64,000 nt of DNA from Allobogoriella alba (GCF_042665525.1 NZ_JBHTCQ010000002.1:1-64000), one strand, 5' to 3'. Counted from the first letter of the stretch, positions 41,083 to 50,261 are shown. The notes: generated by a model not told the origin, from the letters alone. Made by a program: numbers and translations.

Positions 41083-41805
41083 TCAGCCCTCGTCGGTGCG
41101 CTGGAGGAACTCCGTGAGCCGGTTCGCCGCGGCGACGACGGCGGCGCCGTGCAGCCGGCCCGGCTGGCGGCCCATCCGCTCGATCGGGCCGGAGACGGAC
41201 ACGGCCGCGAGCACGCGGCCGGACGGGCCGCGGACCGGGGCGGAGATGGAGGCGACGCCGGCCTCGCGCTCGCCGACCGACTGCGCCCAGCCGCGCCGTC
41301 GGGCGGCGGAGAGCATCGTGGCGGTGAAGCTCGCGCCGTGCAGCCCGCGGTGCAGCCGGTCGGGCTCCTCCCATGCGAGGAGGATCTGGGCGGCGGACCC
41401 GGCGAGCATGGACAACGTGGCCCCGACCGGGATGGAGTCGCGCAGGCCCATCTGGCGCTCGGCGGCGGCGACGCAGATGCGCTGGTCGCCCTGCCGGCGG
41501 TAGAGCTGCGCGCTCTCGTTGGTGTGATCGCGCAGCGCGGTCAAGACCGGTCCGGCGGCGCTGAGCAGCCGGTCCTCCCCTGCGGCCGAGGCGAGCTCGG
41601 CAAGGCGTGGTCCCAGGATGAACCGGCCCTGCATGTCCCGCGCGACGAGGCGATGGTGCTCGAGCGCGACGGCCAGGCGATGCGCCGTGGGTCGTGCGAG
41701 GTGGGTCGCCGCCACCAGCTGTGCGAGCGTGGCAGGTCCTGCCTCCAGGGCCCCCAGCACCGTCGCGGCCTTGTCAAGAACGCCGACTCCGCTAGAGTTG
41801 TCCAT
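41083..41805 (-). CDS. IclR family regulator divergent from leuCD (LtbR/NdgR type)
   Basis: A 240-residue repressor/activator. The N-terminal winged helix is VLDKAATVLGALEAGPATLAQLVAATHLARPTAHRLAVAL. The C-terminal IclR effector domain has RDSIPVGATLSMLAGSAAQILLAW and GEREAGVASISAPVRG. An IclR gene divergent from leuCD is conserved in actinobacteria; LtbR of Corynebacterium and NdgR of Streptomyces control leucine and other amino acid genes (established). ATG 41805 has CAGTAT 6 nt upstream. It probably controls leuCD and itself through the palindrome at 41820. Confidence 0.93.
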   Translation of the reverse strand: MDNSSGVGVLDKAATVLGALEAGPATLAQLVAATHLARPTAHRLAVALEHHRLVARDMQGRFILGPRLAELASAAGEDRLLSAAGPVLTALRDHTNESAQLYRRQGDQRICVAAAERQMGLRDSIPVGATLSMLAGSAAQILLAWEEPDRLHRGLHGASFTATMLSAARRRGWAQSVGEREAGVASISAPVRGPSGRVLAAVSVSGPIERMGRQPGRLHGAAVVAAANRLTEFLQRTDEG

Positions 41806-41819
41806 GGGCCGATACTGGC

Positions 41820-41836
41820 ATCTCAGCCACTGAGAT
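41820..41836. promoter_or_regulatory. palindromic operator between iclR and leuC
   Basis: ATCTCA-GCCAC-TGAGAT is a perfect 6-bp inverted repeat with a 5-bp centre, 3 bp upstream of the iclR -10 box and 54 bp before the leuC start. It is the obvious candidate binding site for the IclR regulator in the 84-bp divergent gap. Confidence 0.65.
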
Positions 41837-41889
41837 TGCAAATCAGGTGAGAAGCGGGGCGACCGGCCCGCGCGGACGTCAGAAAGTGA

Positions 41890-43341
41890 GTGACCGCGAC
41901 GATGAGCGGAACGCTGGCCGAGAAGGTCTGGGACGCGCACGTGGTGCGCAAGGGTAGCGGTGGCGCTCCGGACCTGCTGTACATCGACCTGCACCTGGTC
42001 CACGAGGTGACCAGCCCGCAGGCGTTCGAGGGGCTGCGGCTGGCAGGGCGACCGGTCCGCCGGCCGGACCTCACGATCGCCACCGAGGACCACAACACCC
42101 CCACGCTGGACATCGACCGCCCGATCGCCGACCCGACGAGCCGGACCCAGATCCAGACCCTGCGGAAGAACGCGGAGGACTTCGGCATCCGGTTGCACTC
42201 CCTGGGCGACGCCGACCAGGGCATCGTCCATGTCGTCGGCCCGCAGCTCGGCCTGACCATGCCCGGCCTGACCGTGGTGTGCGGCGACTCCCACACCTCG
42301 ACCCACGGCGCCTTCGGTGCCCTCGCGTTCGGTATCGGCACCTCCGAGGTCGAGCACGTGCTCGCCACCCAGACGCTGCCGCTCGCCCCGTTCAAGACGA
42401 TGGCGATCAACGTCGAGGGCACCCTCAAGGAGGGCACCACCGCGAAGGACATCATCCTGGCCGTCATCGCCAAGATCGGCACCGGCGGCGGGCAGGGCTA
42501 CGTGCTGGAGTACCGCGGCGAGGCCATCCGTCAGCTCTCGATGGAGGCGCGGATGACCATCTGCAACATGTCCATCGAGGCCGGTGCCCGCGCCGGCATG
42601 ATCGCGCCGGACGAGACCACGTTCGCGTACCTCGAGGGCCGGCCGCACGCCCCGCAGGGCGCCGACTGGGACGCGGCGGTGGAGTACTGGCGCTCGCTGC
42701 GCAGCGACGACGACGCCGTCTTCGACGCCGAGGTCACCCTCGACGCGAACGACCTCGAGCCGTTCGTCACGTGGGGCACCAACCCCGGGCAGGGCCTGCC
42801 CCTGTCCGCGAGCGTGCCCGACCCCGTCGACATCGCCGACGAGTCCGCCCGCCGCGCCGCCGAGCGGGCCCTGGAGTACATGGCCCTCACGCCGGGGACA
42901 CCGCTGCGCGAGATCGCCGTCGACACCGTCTTCATCGGTTCCTGCACCAACGGCCGGATCGAGGACCTGCGCGCCGTCGCGGAGATCGTCAAGGGCCGCC
43001 GGAAGGCCGACGACGTCACCGTGCTCGTGGTACCCGGCTCGGCGCGCGTCCGGCTCCAGGCGGAGGCCGAGGGTCTGGACAAGATCTTCCTCGACTTCGG
43101 TGCGGAGTGGCGCAACGCCGGCTGCTCGATGTGCCTGGGCATGAACCCGGACCAGCTCCGCCCGGGCGAGCGCGCCGCCTCGACCTCCAACCGCAACTTC
43201 GAGGGGCGGCAGGGCAAGGGAGGACGCACCCACCTGGTCTCGCCGCTCGTGGCGGCCGCGACGGCGGTCCGCGGCACCCTGTCCGCCCCCTCCGACCTCG
43301 AGCCGGCCAGGGATTCGGGACCTGTGCCGGCGCTCGTCTAG
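41890..43341 (+). CDS. leuC: isopropylmalate/citramalate isomerase, large subunit
   Basis: The [4Fe-4S] aconitase-type subunit that isomerises isopropylmalate (and methylmalate/citramalate in the CimA route). The 483 residues contain VVCGDSHTSTHGAFG. The three cluster cysteines are in IGSCTNGRIEDL and NAGCSMCLGMNPDQL, and SNRNFEGRQGKGG lies at the end. GTG 41890 has GAAAG upstream; ATG 41902 is the alternative. leuD follows 11 bp downstream. Confidence 0.97.
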   Translation: MTATMSGTLAEKVWDAHVVRKGSGGAPDLLYIDLHLVHEVTSPQAFEGLRLAGRPVRRPDLTIATEDHNTPTLDIDRPIADPTSRTQIQTLRKNAEDFGIRLHSLGDADQGIVHVVGPQLGLTMPGLTVVCGDSHTSTHGAFGALAFGIGTSEVEHVLATQTLPLAPFKTMAINVEGTLKEGTTAKDIILAVIAKIGTGGGQGYVLEYRGEAIRQLSMEARMTICNMSIEAGARAGMIAPDETTFAYLEGRPHAPQGADWDAAVEYWRSLRSDDDAVFDAEVTLDANDLEPFVTWGTNPGQGLPLSASVPDPVDIADESARRAAERALEYMALTPGTPLREIAVDTVFIGSCTNGRIEDLRAVAEIVKGRRKADDVTVLVVPGSARVRLQAEAEGLDKIFLDFGAEWRNAGCSMCLGMNPDQLRPGERAASTSNRNFEGRQGKGGRTHLVSPLVAAATAVRGTLSAPSDLEPARDSGPVPALV

Positions 43342-43352
43342 AGGAGCCATCC

Positions 43353-44036
43353 GTGGAGAAGATCACCCAGCACACCGGCGTCGGCGTCCCGCTGCGCCGC
43401 AGCAACGTCGACACCGACCAGATCATCCCCGCCGTCTACCTCAAGCGGGTGACCCGCACCGGGTTCGAGGACGCGCTCTTCGCAGCCTGGCGCGGCGACG
43501 AGAGCTTCGTGCTCAACCAGCCCGCGTACCGCGCCGGCTCTGTCCTCGTCGCAGGACCCGACTTCGGCACCGGCTCCTCCCGCGAGCACGCGGTCTGGGC
43601 GCTGAAGGACTACGGCTTCCGCGCCGTGCTCTCGCCCAAGTTCGCCGACATCTTCCGCGGCAACGCCGGCAAGCAGGGACTCGTGGCCGGCGTGGTGAGC
43701 CAGGAGGACGCCGAGATGCTCTGGAAGATCCTCGAGGCGGAGCCCGGCACCGAGGTGACCGTGGACCTCGAGGCGAAGTCCGTCGTCGCCGGGGAGTTCA
43801 CCTGCACCTTCGAGATCGACGACTACACCCGTTGGCGGCTGCTCGAGGGCCTGGACGACATCGGGCTGACCCTGCAGCGCGAGGACGAGATCGCGGCCTT
43901 CGAGTCCTCCCGGGCCGCGTGGCGACCCGCCACACTTCCCGCCAAGCACCTGCCGCCGGTGCACGTCATGGCCGCACGGCCGGTCGGCGGGGACGGCGAA
44001 GGTCTGCCCGCGCACCAGGACGCGCCGCTCGGCTGA
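43353..44036 (+). CDS. leuD: isopropylmalate/citramalate isomerase, small subunit
   Basis: The swivelling small subunit partner of LeuC. The 227-residue protein shows GVPLRRSNVDTDQIIPAVYLKRV at the start and GPDFGTGSSREHAVWAL, the substrate-binding signature. A tail of about 20 residues beyond the usual end (AARPVGGDGEGLPAHQDAPLG) is present. GTG 43353 has GAGGAG 7 nt upstream. Cotranscribed with leuC; murA downstream has its own -10 box. Confidence 0.97.
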   Translation: MEKITQHTGVGVPLRRSNVDTDQIIPAVYLKRVTRTGFEDALFAAWRGDESFVLNQPAYRAGSVLVAGPDFGTGSSREHAVWALKDYGFRAVLSPKFADIFRGNAGKQGLVAGVVSQEDAEMLWKILEAEPGTEVTVDLEAKSVVAGEFTCTFEIDDYTRWRLLEGLDDIGLTLQREDEIAAFESSRAAWRPATLPAKHLPPVHVMAARPVGGDGEGLPAHQDAPLG

Positions 44037-44097
44037 CGGCGCACGACACGGCCGCGCACCCGGTGTGCGCCTGAGGTGCGCCGGTCGGCACGGGCCG

Positions 44098-44103
44098 TAT
44101 CCT
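44098..44103 (+). promoter_or_regulatory. -10 box for murA
   Basis: TATCCT lies 70 nt upstream of the murA start, implying a 5' untranslated region of about 63 nt, unlike the leaderless genes around it. No clear -35 hexamer is visible. Confidence 0.45.
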
Positions 44104-44173
44104 GAGCCGACAGATCGAGCGGGCCGGGCAGGTCCGCGTCCCGGACGCCCCGGTGCGGGCGGATGAGGTGGGT

Positions 44174-45499
44174 ATGGACGGGCTGCTGACGGTCGAGGGC
44201 GGTACGCCGCTCACGGGCGAGATCGTCGTCCGGGGGGCCAAGAACTTCGTCTCCAAGGCGATGGTGGCCGCCCTGCTGGGGGAGACGCCGTCGCACCTGT
44301 CGAACGTCCCCGTCATCCGGGACGTCGACGTCGTCGCCGACCTGCTGCGCCTGCACGGCGTCACCGTCGACCACGACCGTGACGACGGCGTGCTGCACCT
44401 CGACCCGAGCGACGTCGAGTCGGCGCACGTGGCCGACATCGACGCCTACGCGGGCTCCTCCCGCATCCCGATCCTCTTCTGCGGGCCGCTCCTGCACCGG
44501 CTGGGGGAGGCGTTCATCCCGGACCTCGGTGGCTGCCGGATCGGCGACCGGCCGATCAACTACCACCTCGACATCCTGCGGAACTTCGGGGCCGTCGTGG
44601 ACAAGGGCAGCCAGGGCATCCAGCTGTCCGCCCCGCGCGGCCTGGTCGGCACCCGGATCGAGCTGCCCTACCCGTCCGTCGGGGCCACCGAGCAGACGCT
44701 CCTGACCGCCGTGCGCGCGACCGGCCTCACGGAGCTGGTGGGCGCCGCGATCGAGCCGGAGATCACCGACCTCATCGCGGTGCTGCAGAAGATGGGCGCG
44801 ATCATCTCCGTGGACACCGACCGCACCATCCGCATCGAGGGCGTCGACCGGCTCGTCGGCTACCGGCACACCTCGCTCGCGGACCGGATCGAGGCGGGGT
44901 CCTGGGCGTCGGCCGCGTTGGCCACGCGGGGCGACGTCGTCGTCCGCGGCGCCAGCCAGCCGGAGATGATGACGTTCCTCAACACCTTCCGGAAGGTCGG
45001 GGGCGAGTTCGACGTCCGCGACGACGGCATCCGGTTCTGGCACCGCGGCGGCGAGCTGCGCCCCATCGTGCTGGAGACCGACGTCCACCCGGGCTTCATG
45101 ACCGACTGGCAGCAGCCGCTCGTCGTGGCGCTCACCCAGGCCACCGGGTTGTCGATCGTCCACGAGACCGTGTACGAGAACCGATTCGGGTTCACCGACG
45201 CGCTACGTGGCATGGGCGCGAAGATCCAGATCTACCGTGAGTGCCTGGGCGGCCTGTCCTGCCGGTTCGGCCGACGCAACTTCTTCCACTCCGCCGTGGT
45301 CTCCGGGCCGACGCCGCTGCACGCGGCCGACATCGAGGTCCCGGACCTGCGCGGCGGCTTCTCCCACCTCATCGCCGCGCTCGCGGCGGAGGGCACCTCG
45401 CGGGTCCGGGGGATCAGCATCATCAACCGCGGCTACGAGAACTTCCTCGGAAAGCTCGAGGCGCTCAGTGCCAAGGCCTCCATGGGTGCGCTCGTCTGA
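44174..45499 (+). CDS. murA: UDP-N-acetylglucosamine 1-carboxyvinyltransferase
   Basis: First committed step of peptidoglycan synthesis: transfers enolpyruvate from PEP to UDP-GlcNAc; cytosolic and the fosfomycin target. The 441 residues have the Lys-Asn pair in RGAKNFVSKAMVAALL and the catalytic cysteine loop as DLGGCRIGDRPINYH, so Cys is retained. DWQQPLVVALTQATG and EVPDLRGGFSHLIAALAAEG complete it. I prefer ATG 44174, with GAGGTG 5 nt upstream; GTG 44153 would add seven residues. Confidence 0.96.
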   Translation: MDGLLTVEGGTPLTGEIVVRGAKNFVSKAMVAALLGETPSHLSNVPVIRDVDVVADLLRLHGVTVDHDRDDGVLHLDPSDVESAHVADIDAYAGSSRIPILFCGPLLHRLGEAFIPDLGGCRIGDRPINYHLDILRNFGAVVDKGSQGIQLSAPRGLVGTRIELPYPSVGATEQTLLTAVRATGLTELVGAAIEPEITDLIAVLQKMGAIISVDTDRTIRIEGVDRLVGYRHTSLADRIEAGSWASAALATRGDVVVRGASQPEMMTFLNTFRKVGGEFDVRDDGIRFWHRGGELRPIVLETDVHPGFMTDWQQPLVVALTQATGLSIVHETVYENRFGFTDALRGMGAKIQIYRECLGGLSCRFGRRNFFHSAVVSGPTPLHAADIEVPDLRGGFSHLIAALAAEGTSRVRGISIINRGYENFLGKLEALSAKASMGALV

Positions 45500-45551
45500 G
45501 ACGGCGACAGAGCCTCGTGCGCGTCCACGCGAGGCGGAGCAGACTGGGGAC

Positions 45552-46058
45552 ATGAACGTCGCCGACCTGCTCATCGAGTCCTACTCCCGCGTCCCGGAGA
45601 CCGCGGCCCGGGTCGTGGCAGGCCTCGACGAGGCCGCCCTGACCTACCGGCCTGACCCGCAGGCCAACTCCATCTCCTGGCTCGTCTGGCACCTGGCGCG
45701 CGGCCAGGACGCCCAGGTGGCCGACGTCGCGGGCACCGAGCAGTCCTGGACGATCGACGGCTGGGCCGAGCGGGCCGGGCTTCCGTTCGGGCCGTCCGAC
45801 ACCGGTTACGGCCACACCAGCGAGCAGGTCGGCCAGGTCCGGCTCGACGCGGACCTCCTCCTCGGCTACCTCGACGACGTGCACCGCCGCACCGTCGAGT
45901 ACCTCGCCACCCTCGGTCCGGAGGACCTCGACCGGGTCGTGGACACCTCGTGGGACCCGCCCGTCACGCTCGGCGTCCGGTTGGTCAGCATCGTCGACGA
46001 CGACGTCGCGCATCTCGGCCAGGCGGCCTACCTCCGGGGGTTGATCGAGCGCAGATGA
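45552..46058 (+). CDS. DinB/DUF664 superfamily protein (mycothiol-dependent type)
   Basis: A 168-residue four-helix-bundle protein. Metal-ligand histidines appear in ISWLVWHLARGQDAQV and in the C-terminal DDVAHLGQAAYLRGL. Family members in actinobacteria include mycothiol- or bacillithiol-dependent transferases and maleylpyruvate isomerase-like enzymes; the substrate is unknown. ATG 45552 has CAGACT 6 nt upstream, so it is leaderless. It is the first gene of the accessory segment between murA and plsC. Confidence 0.86.
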   Translation: MNVADLLIESYSRVPETAARVVAGLDEAALTYRPDPQANSISWLVWHLARGQDAQVADVAGTEQSWTIDGWAERAGLPFGPSDTGYGHTSEQVGQVRLDADLLLGYLDDVHRRTVEYLATLGPEDLDRVVDTSWDPPVTLGVRLVSIVDDDVAHLGQAAYLRGLIERR

Positions 46059-46237
46059 GGTGTGCCGGCCCGGCCAGGAGCTCGTCCGCACCGGCCTGAC
46101 CGTGGTCGGTGGACCCCATGGCGGGGCCCGGGCCGTTCACGACGGCGCGCCCGCCGCCGCGGCGTCGCCAGCCCGCCGTCACATCCCGTGCCGCCGGTTC
46201 GTCACATGGACGACGGCGGACATGGTGGAGGTGGCGG

Positions 46238-47782
46238 ATGAGACGGGAATCTGGCCCGGGTCCCGCGCCGGGCACGGACCTGCTGGACCGGCTGTCCCAC
46301 GCGTTCCTGACCCGGACGGCACCCGGCCAGGCCCTGGCGGGCCTGGTGGATCAGATGCGCCGGCGGCGCGTGCCGCGCGGCTGGACGGGCCTGCTCGGGG
46401 CCGCCGCGGTGGCCTGCGTCGTCGTCCTCGTCGTGACCGGGGTGGCCCTGACGTTCTTCTACACGCCCTCGCGCGAGCTGGTGACCTACGACGGTGCTCA
46501 CGGGCCCCTGCGCGGTGCCGAGGTCTCGCTCGCGTTCGACTCCACGATGGCGATCTCCACCCAGGTCCGCGGCGGACTGCTGCTGCGCCAGGCGCACCAC
46601 TGGGCAGCGCTGCTGCTGCCCGCGATCCTGCTCCTGCAGCTGCTGGTCATGTTCTTCACCGGCGGGTTCCGCCGCCCACGTCAGGGCAGCTGGGTGCTGC
46701 TGTTCCTGCTGCTCGTCGTGGTGCTGCTCGGCGGCTGGACCGGCTACGCCCTCCCCGACGACCTGCTGTCCGGCACCGGGTTGCGCGTGGTGCACGGGAT
46801 CCTGCTCGGCATCCCCGTGGTGGGGAGCTGGCTGTCGATGGTCGTGTTCGGCGGGGAGTTCCCCGGGACCGTCATCGAGCACTTCTACCCCGTGCACGTG
46901 CTCGTGGTGCCCGTACTCGTGGCGCTCCTGATGGTGGCGCGGCTCCGCTCGTCGTGGGTGCACGGTCCGCCGCAGCCCGCCCGTCCCGGAGCCGACGAGC
47001 GTCATGTCGTCGGCATGCCGATGATCCCGGAGGCCGCCGGGCGGGCCACCGGGATGTTCGCCGTCGTCACGGGCATGCTCCTGCTCTTCGGATCCTCGGT
47101 GACGATCAGTCCGGTGTGGGCCTACGGTCCGTCCTCGCCCGGGGAGGTCTCGGCCGGCAGCCAGCCGGACTGGTACACGGGCTTCCTGGACGGCGCGCTG
47201 CGGCTCGTGCCGCGTGGCTGGGAGGTGGAGTGGCTCGACCGGACCTGGACCCTCGCCGTCGTCGTGCCTCTGGCCGCCGTCGGCCTGTTCCTGGGTCTGG
47301 TCATGCTCTACCCGTACCTGGAGGCGGCGCTCACCGGGGATCGGCGTGAGCACCACGTGCTCGAGCGGCCCCGTCATGCGCCGGTCCGGACCGGGCTCGG
47401 CGTCGCCGGCATGACGTTCTACGGGGTGCTGTGGGCCGCGGCGAGCTCCGACATCCTCGCCACGCACTTCCACCTCGGCGTGGAGGGTGTCGTCACCACG
47501 CTCCAGATCGCCCTGGTCCTGGGGCCGGTGACGGCGTTCGCCCTCACCCGGCTCATCTGTCACGGGCTCCAGCGCCGGGACCGTGAGGTCGCGCGGCACG
47601 GCCACGAGACCGGCCGGATCGTCCAGCTTCCGGAGGGGCGGTTCGTCGAGGTCCGCACGCCCGTCGCCGCGGGGGAGAGGTGGCGGCTCCTCCCGCCCGG
47701 GCGAGCGGAGCCGGACGGACCGCCCGAGGACGAGGACCCGCGTGGCGAGGACAGCAGGAGCGTGGCGACGCTCGCCCGCTGA
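46238..47782 (+). CDS. orphan QcrB-like cytochrome b, heme bH ligands apparently missing
   Basis: A 514-residue membrane protein homologous to actinobacterial cytochrome b of the bc1 complex: LLLRQAHHWAALLLP, FFTGGFRRPRQGSW, TGYALPDDLLSGTGLR, GIPVVGSW, FGGEFPG. The Qo-site PEWY motif is PDWY (310-313). His120 and His220, the expected heme bL pair, are present. The second helix B ligand is Gln134 (codon 46637) and the second helix D ligand is Arg235 (codon 46940), so the bH pair seems lost. No qcrA or qcrC lies nearby. ATG 46238 has GGAGG upstream. Probably a paralogue with altered or lost electron transfer. Confidence 0.85.
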   Translation: MRRESGPGPAPGTDLLDRLSHAFLTRTAPGQALAGLVDQMRRRRVPRGWTGLLGAAAVACVVVLVVTGVALTFFYTPSRELVTYDGAHGPLRGAEVSLAFDSTMAISTQVRGGLLLRQAHHWAALLLPAILLLQLLVMFFTGGFRRPRQGSWVLLFLLLVVVLLGGWTGYALPDDLLSGTGLRVVHGILLGIPVVGSWLSMVVFGGEFPGTVIEHFYPVHVLVVPVLVALLMVARLRSSWVHGPPQPARPGADERHVVGMPMIPEAAGRATGMFAVVTGMLLLFGSSVTISPVWAYGPSSPGEVSAGSQPDWYTGFLDGALRLVPRGWEVEWLDRTWTLAVVVPLAAVGLFLGLVMLYPYLEAALTGDRREHHVLERPRHAPVRTGLGVAGMTFYGVLWAAASSDILATHFHLGVEGVVTTLQIALVLGPVTAFALTRLICHGLQRRDREVARHGHETGRIVQLPEGRFVEVRTPVAAGERWRLLPPGRAEPDGPPEDEDPRGEDSRSVATLAR

Positions 47783-47784
47783 GC

Positions 47785-47806
47785 GGCGTCATCGTGCCGT
47801 GACGCC
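47785..47806. terminator. inverted repeat between cytochrome b and GH43 genes
   Basis: GGCGTCA (47785-47791) pairs with TGACGCC (47800-47806) with an 8-nt loop, between two convergent genes and overlapping the stop of the minus-strand gene. Short stem without a T-run; a possible bidirectional terminator. Confidence 0.45.
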
Positions 47807-48700
47807 TTCGGAGGTCATGACGACACGACGCATGGTGCCGTCCGGGTCGTAGTCGAGCCGGTCGAGGCACACCGAGCGGTGGTGCGAGTCGCCGCCCGGC
47901 AGTACGCCGTTGTGGTACAGGAAGTACCAGTCCCCCTCGAGCTGGAGGATGCAGGGCCGGTTCGTCGCGCAGTTCCCCGGTACCTCGTTGAGCAGGCCGG
48001 CGAACGTCCACGGCCCCGCCGGGCTCCGGCTCGTCGCGTACGCCACCCGCTCGGGCATCCCGTACCCGTAGGAGAGGTAGTACCAGCCGTCCCGGTGGTG
48101 CAGGTGCGCCCCCTCCTCGAACTCGGGGAGGTCGATCGTGGTGATCGGCCCGGCAAGGCCACGAAGGTCGGGGGTGAGCGTGGTGGCGTAGCAGGTCCGG
48201 TTGCCCCACACCAGGTGCGGCACGTCGTCGACGACGATGACGCTGGGGTCGAGGTTTGCTCTCGGGTTGTCCGTCGGCGGCAGGTCGGCCTTCCGGACCA
48301 GCGGCCGTCCCAGGTGGTCCTCGAACGGGCCCGACGGCGAGGAGGAGACCGCGACGCCGATCGCCGAGTCACCGTTCTCGTCGGCCACGGACACGAACCA
48401 GTAGAAGGCGCCGCGGTGCGGGAGCATCCACGAGGCGTAGGCCCGCCCGCTCGACCACGCGAAGTCCGCCGCGCGCAGCGGGACGGGCTGCTCCGTCCAG
48501 GTCGCCAGGTCGCGGCTGGAGAAGCACAGCCACTCGTTCATCACGTAGTCGTGCCCGCCTGCGGGCGCCTCGTCATGCCCGGTGTACAGGTACACGACCC
48601 CGTCGTGGACGATCGCCGTGGGGTCCGAGGTGTACTTGTGCGTGATGATCGGGTTGCCGTTCGGCAGCTGGACCTGGTCGTCTCTCGGCGACGTACCCAT
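47789..48700 (-). CDS. glycoside hydrolase family 43-like protein
   Basis: A 303-residue five-bladed propeller enzyme. The three acidic residues of the GH43 type are visible: the general base in TSDPTAIVHDGVVYLYTGHD, the modulator in NLDPSVIVVDDVPHLVWGN, and the acid in FEEGAHLHHRDGWYYLSYGYG. Family members release arabinose, xylose or galactose from plant polysaccharide fragments. No signal peptide is seen, so it would act on imported oligosaccharides. ATG 48700 is the likely start; the frame continues 12 codons upstream to GTG. No transporter is adjacent; the nearest is 9 kb away at 30.7-40.1 kb. Confidence 0.87.
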   Translation of the reverse strand: MGTSPRDDQVQLPNGNPIITHKYTSDPTAIVHDGVVYLYTGHDEAPAGGHDYVMNEWLCFSSRDLATWTEQPVPLRAADFAWSSGRAYASWMLPHRGAFYWFVSVADENGDSAIGVAVSSSPSGPFEDHLGRPLVRKADLPPTDNPRANLDPSVIVVDDVPHLVWGNRTCYATTLTPDLRGLAGPITTIDLPEFEEGAHLHHRDGWYYLSYGYGMPERVAYATSRSPAGPWTFAGLLNEVPGNCATNRPCILQLEGDWYFLYHNGVLPGGDSHHRSVCLDRLDYDPDGTMRRVVMTSEGVTAR

Positions 48701-48767
48701 CTCGCCATGCTCCACCCCGCGGTCGGGTCGGGACAACCGTGACGCCCGAACGGCTCCTCGTGCGGGC

Positions 48768-50261
48768 TCAGCGGCTCGGCTGCTCGTCGCTCCGGCGCTG
48801 CAGCAACACCTCGTCGAGATAGCAGTACCACCAGTCCTCGGTGGGCTCGATGGTGCGCAGCATCGGGTGCCCGGTCTCCTCGAAGTGGGCCGTCCCGTGC
48901 TTGTTCTTCGAGTCGTTGCAGCACCCCACCTGGCCGCACACGAGGCAGCTGCGCAGGTGCACCCAGGTGTCGCCCACGGCCAGGCACTCCGGGCACCCGT
49001 CCTCGTACCGGCCGGCCGGCTCGACCTGCGCGACCTCGCCCAGGTGGGGGCACCCGCTGGACATCGTCTCGTGCTGGACGTACGCCCAGCTGCCGGACAT
49101 GACCCGGTCCGGGATGAACCGGGCCAGCCGTCGTGAGGCGGAGGCGAGCAACGGGCTCAGGACCGCCAGGACCAGCACGTACAGCGCCGTGAAGGATCCG
49201 ATGCGCTCGTCCAGGCCGGCCGTGGCGGCCATGGTCGCCAGGATGAGCGCGAACTCGCCGCGACCGAGCAGCGTCAGGCCGAGGTTGGCCGCCGCGCGCT
49301 GGTTCAGCCGGTACATGCGCGCCACGAGGAGACCGGCGAGCAGGTTGAGCGCCACGGTGAGCAGGACGGCCCCGAGCACCGGCAGCGCGACGGTGCCCAG
49401 CCCGCCGAGCTGGACCGAGGCGCCGAAGACGAGGAAGAACAGCGCGGCGAACAGGTCCCGCAGCGGCAGCGCCTGCTGCTCGACCCGCTCGCGCACCACG
49501 GTCTGGGAGACGACGAGGCCGATCATGAGCGCACCGATGGCGTCGGAGACGCCGACCATCTCCGAGGCTCCTGCGACGAGCACGGCGAGCCCGAAGAACG
49601 CCACCGTCAGCAGCTCGTCGTCCTCCGTGTTCAGCAGCGCGCCGACGAGGCGGGCGCCGAACCGGGCCAGCACCAGCAGCACCAGCAGGAAGCCGAAGCT
49701 GGTGGCGATCTGCACGAAGATCTCCAGCGGCCCGCCCGCGCCGCCGACGACCGGCTGCAGCACCGCGAGGTACACGGCGAGGAAGATGTCCTCGACGACG
49801 ATGACGCCCAGCAGCACGGGCGTCTCGGCGTTCGCCAGCCGCCGCAGCTCGACGAGGAGCTTGGTGACGATCGCCGAGGAGGAGATCCCCATGATGCCGG
49901 CGACGACCATCGCCTCCGCCGCGCCCCAGCCGAGCAGGAAGCCGTAGAGCAGTCCTCCGGATACGTTCGCGGCGATGTAGGTGGCCCCGGCGAGCAGCAG
50001 GCGGCGCCCGGAGGAGAGGACCTGCTGGAGGGGGAACTCCACCCCGAGGTGGAACAGCAGCAGGACGATGCCGACGGCGGAGAGCAGCTGCCACGTCTCG
50101 GTCTCGTGGACGACCGGCGGCCACGGCATGTGCGGGCCGAGCAGGATCCCGGTACCCATGAAGAACGGCACGGTCGGCAGACCGATGCGCCGGCCGAGCC
50201 GGGCCAGCAGGCCCGCGGCGAGTGCCGCGACGCCGAGCGTCAGGAGCGTCTCAGCGTGCAT
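48768..50261 (-). CDS. CPA2 cation/proton antiporter with C-terminal UBP-type zinc finger
   Basis: A 497-residue fusion. Residues 1-385 form a KefB/NhaA-like antiporter with about twelve helices, including FHLGVEFPLQQ, MGISSSAIVTKLL and the VVEDIF acid. Residues 404-485 form a zinc finger of the ubiquitin-hydrolase (UBP) type with CPHLGEV, CPECLAVG, HLRSCLVCGQVGCC and HGTAHFEETGHPM. Its start overlaps the stop of the small upstream gene by 11 bp. Expels K+ or Na+ in exchange for H+ by family; the finger's ligand in a bacterium is unknown. The GH43 gene follows 67 bp downstream. Confidence 0.9.
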   Translation of the reverse strand: MHAETLLTLGVAALAAGLLARLGRRIGLPTVPFFMGTGILLGPHMPWPPVVHETETWQLLSAVGIVLLLFHLGVEFPLQQVLSSGRRLLLAGATYIAANVSGGLLYGFLLGWGAAEAMVVAGIMGISSSAIVTKLLVELRRLANAETPVLLGVIVVEDIFLAVYLAVLQPVVGGAGGPLEIFVQIATSFGFLLVLLVLARFGARLVGALLNTEDDELLTVAFFGLAVLVAGASEMVGVSDAIGALMIGLVVSQTVVRERVEQQALPLRDLFAALFFLVFGASVQLGGLGTVALPVLGAVLLTVALNLLAGLLVARMYRLNQRAAANLGLTLLGRGEFALILATMAATAGLDERIGSFTALYVLVLAVLSPLLASASRRLARFIPDRVMSGSWAYVQHETMSSGCPHLGEVAQVEPAGRYEDGCPECLAVGDTWVHLRSCLVCGQVGCCNDSKNKHGTAHFEETGHPMLRTIEPTEDWWYCYLDEVLLQRRSDEQPSR

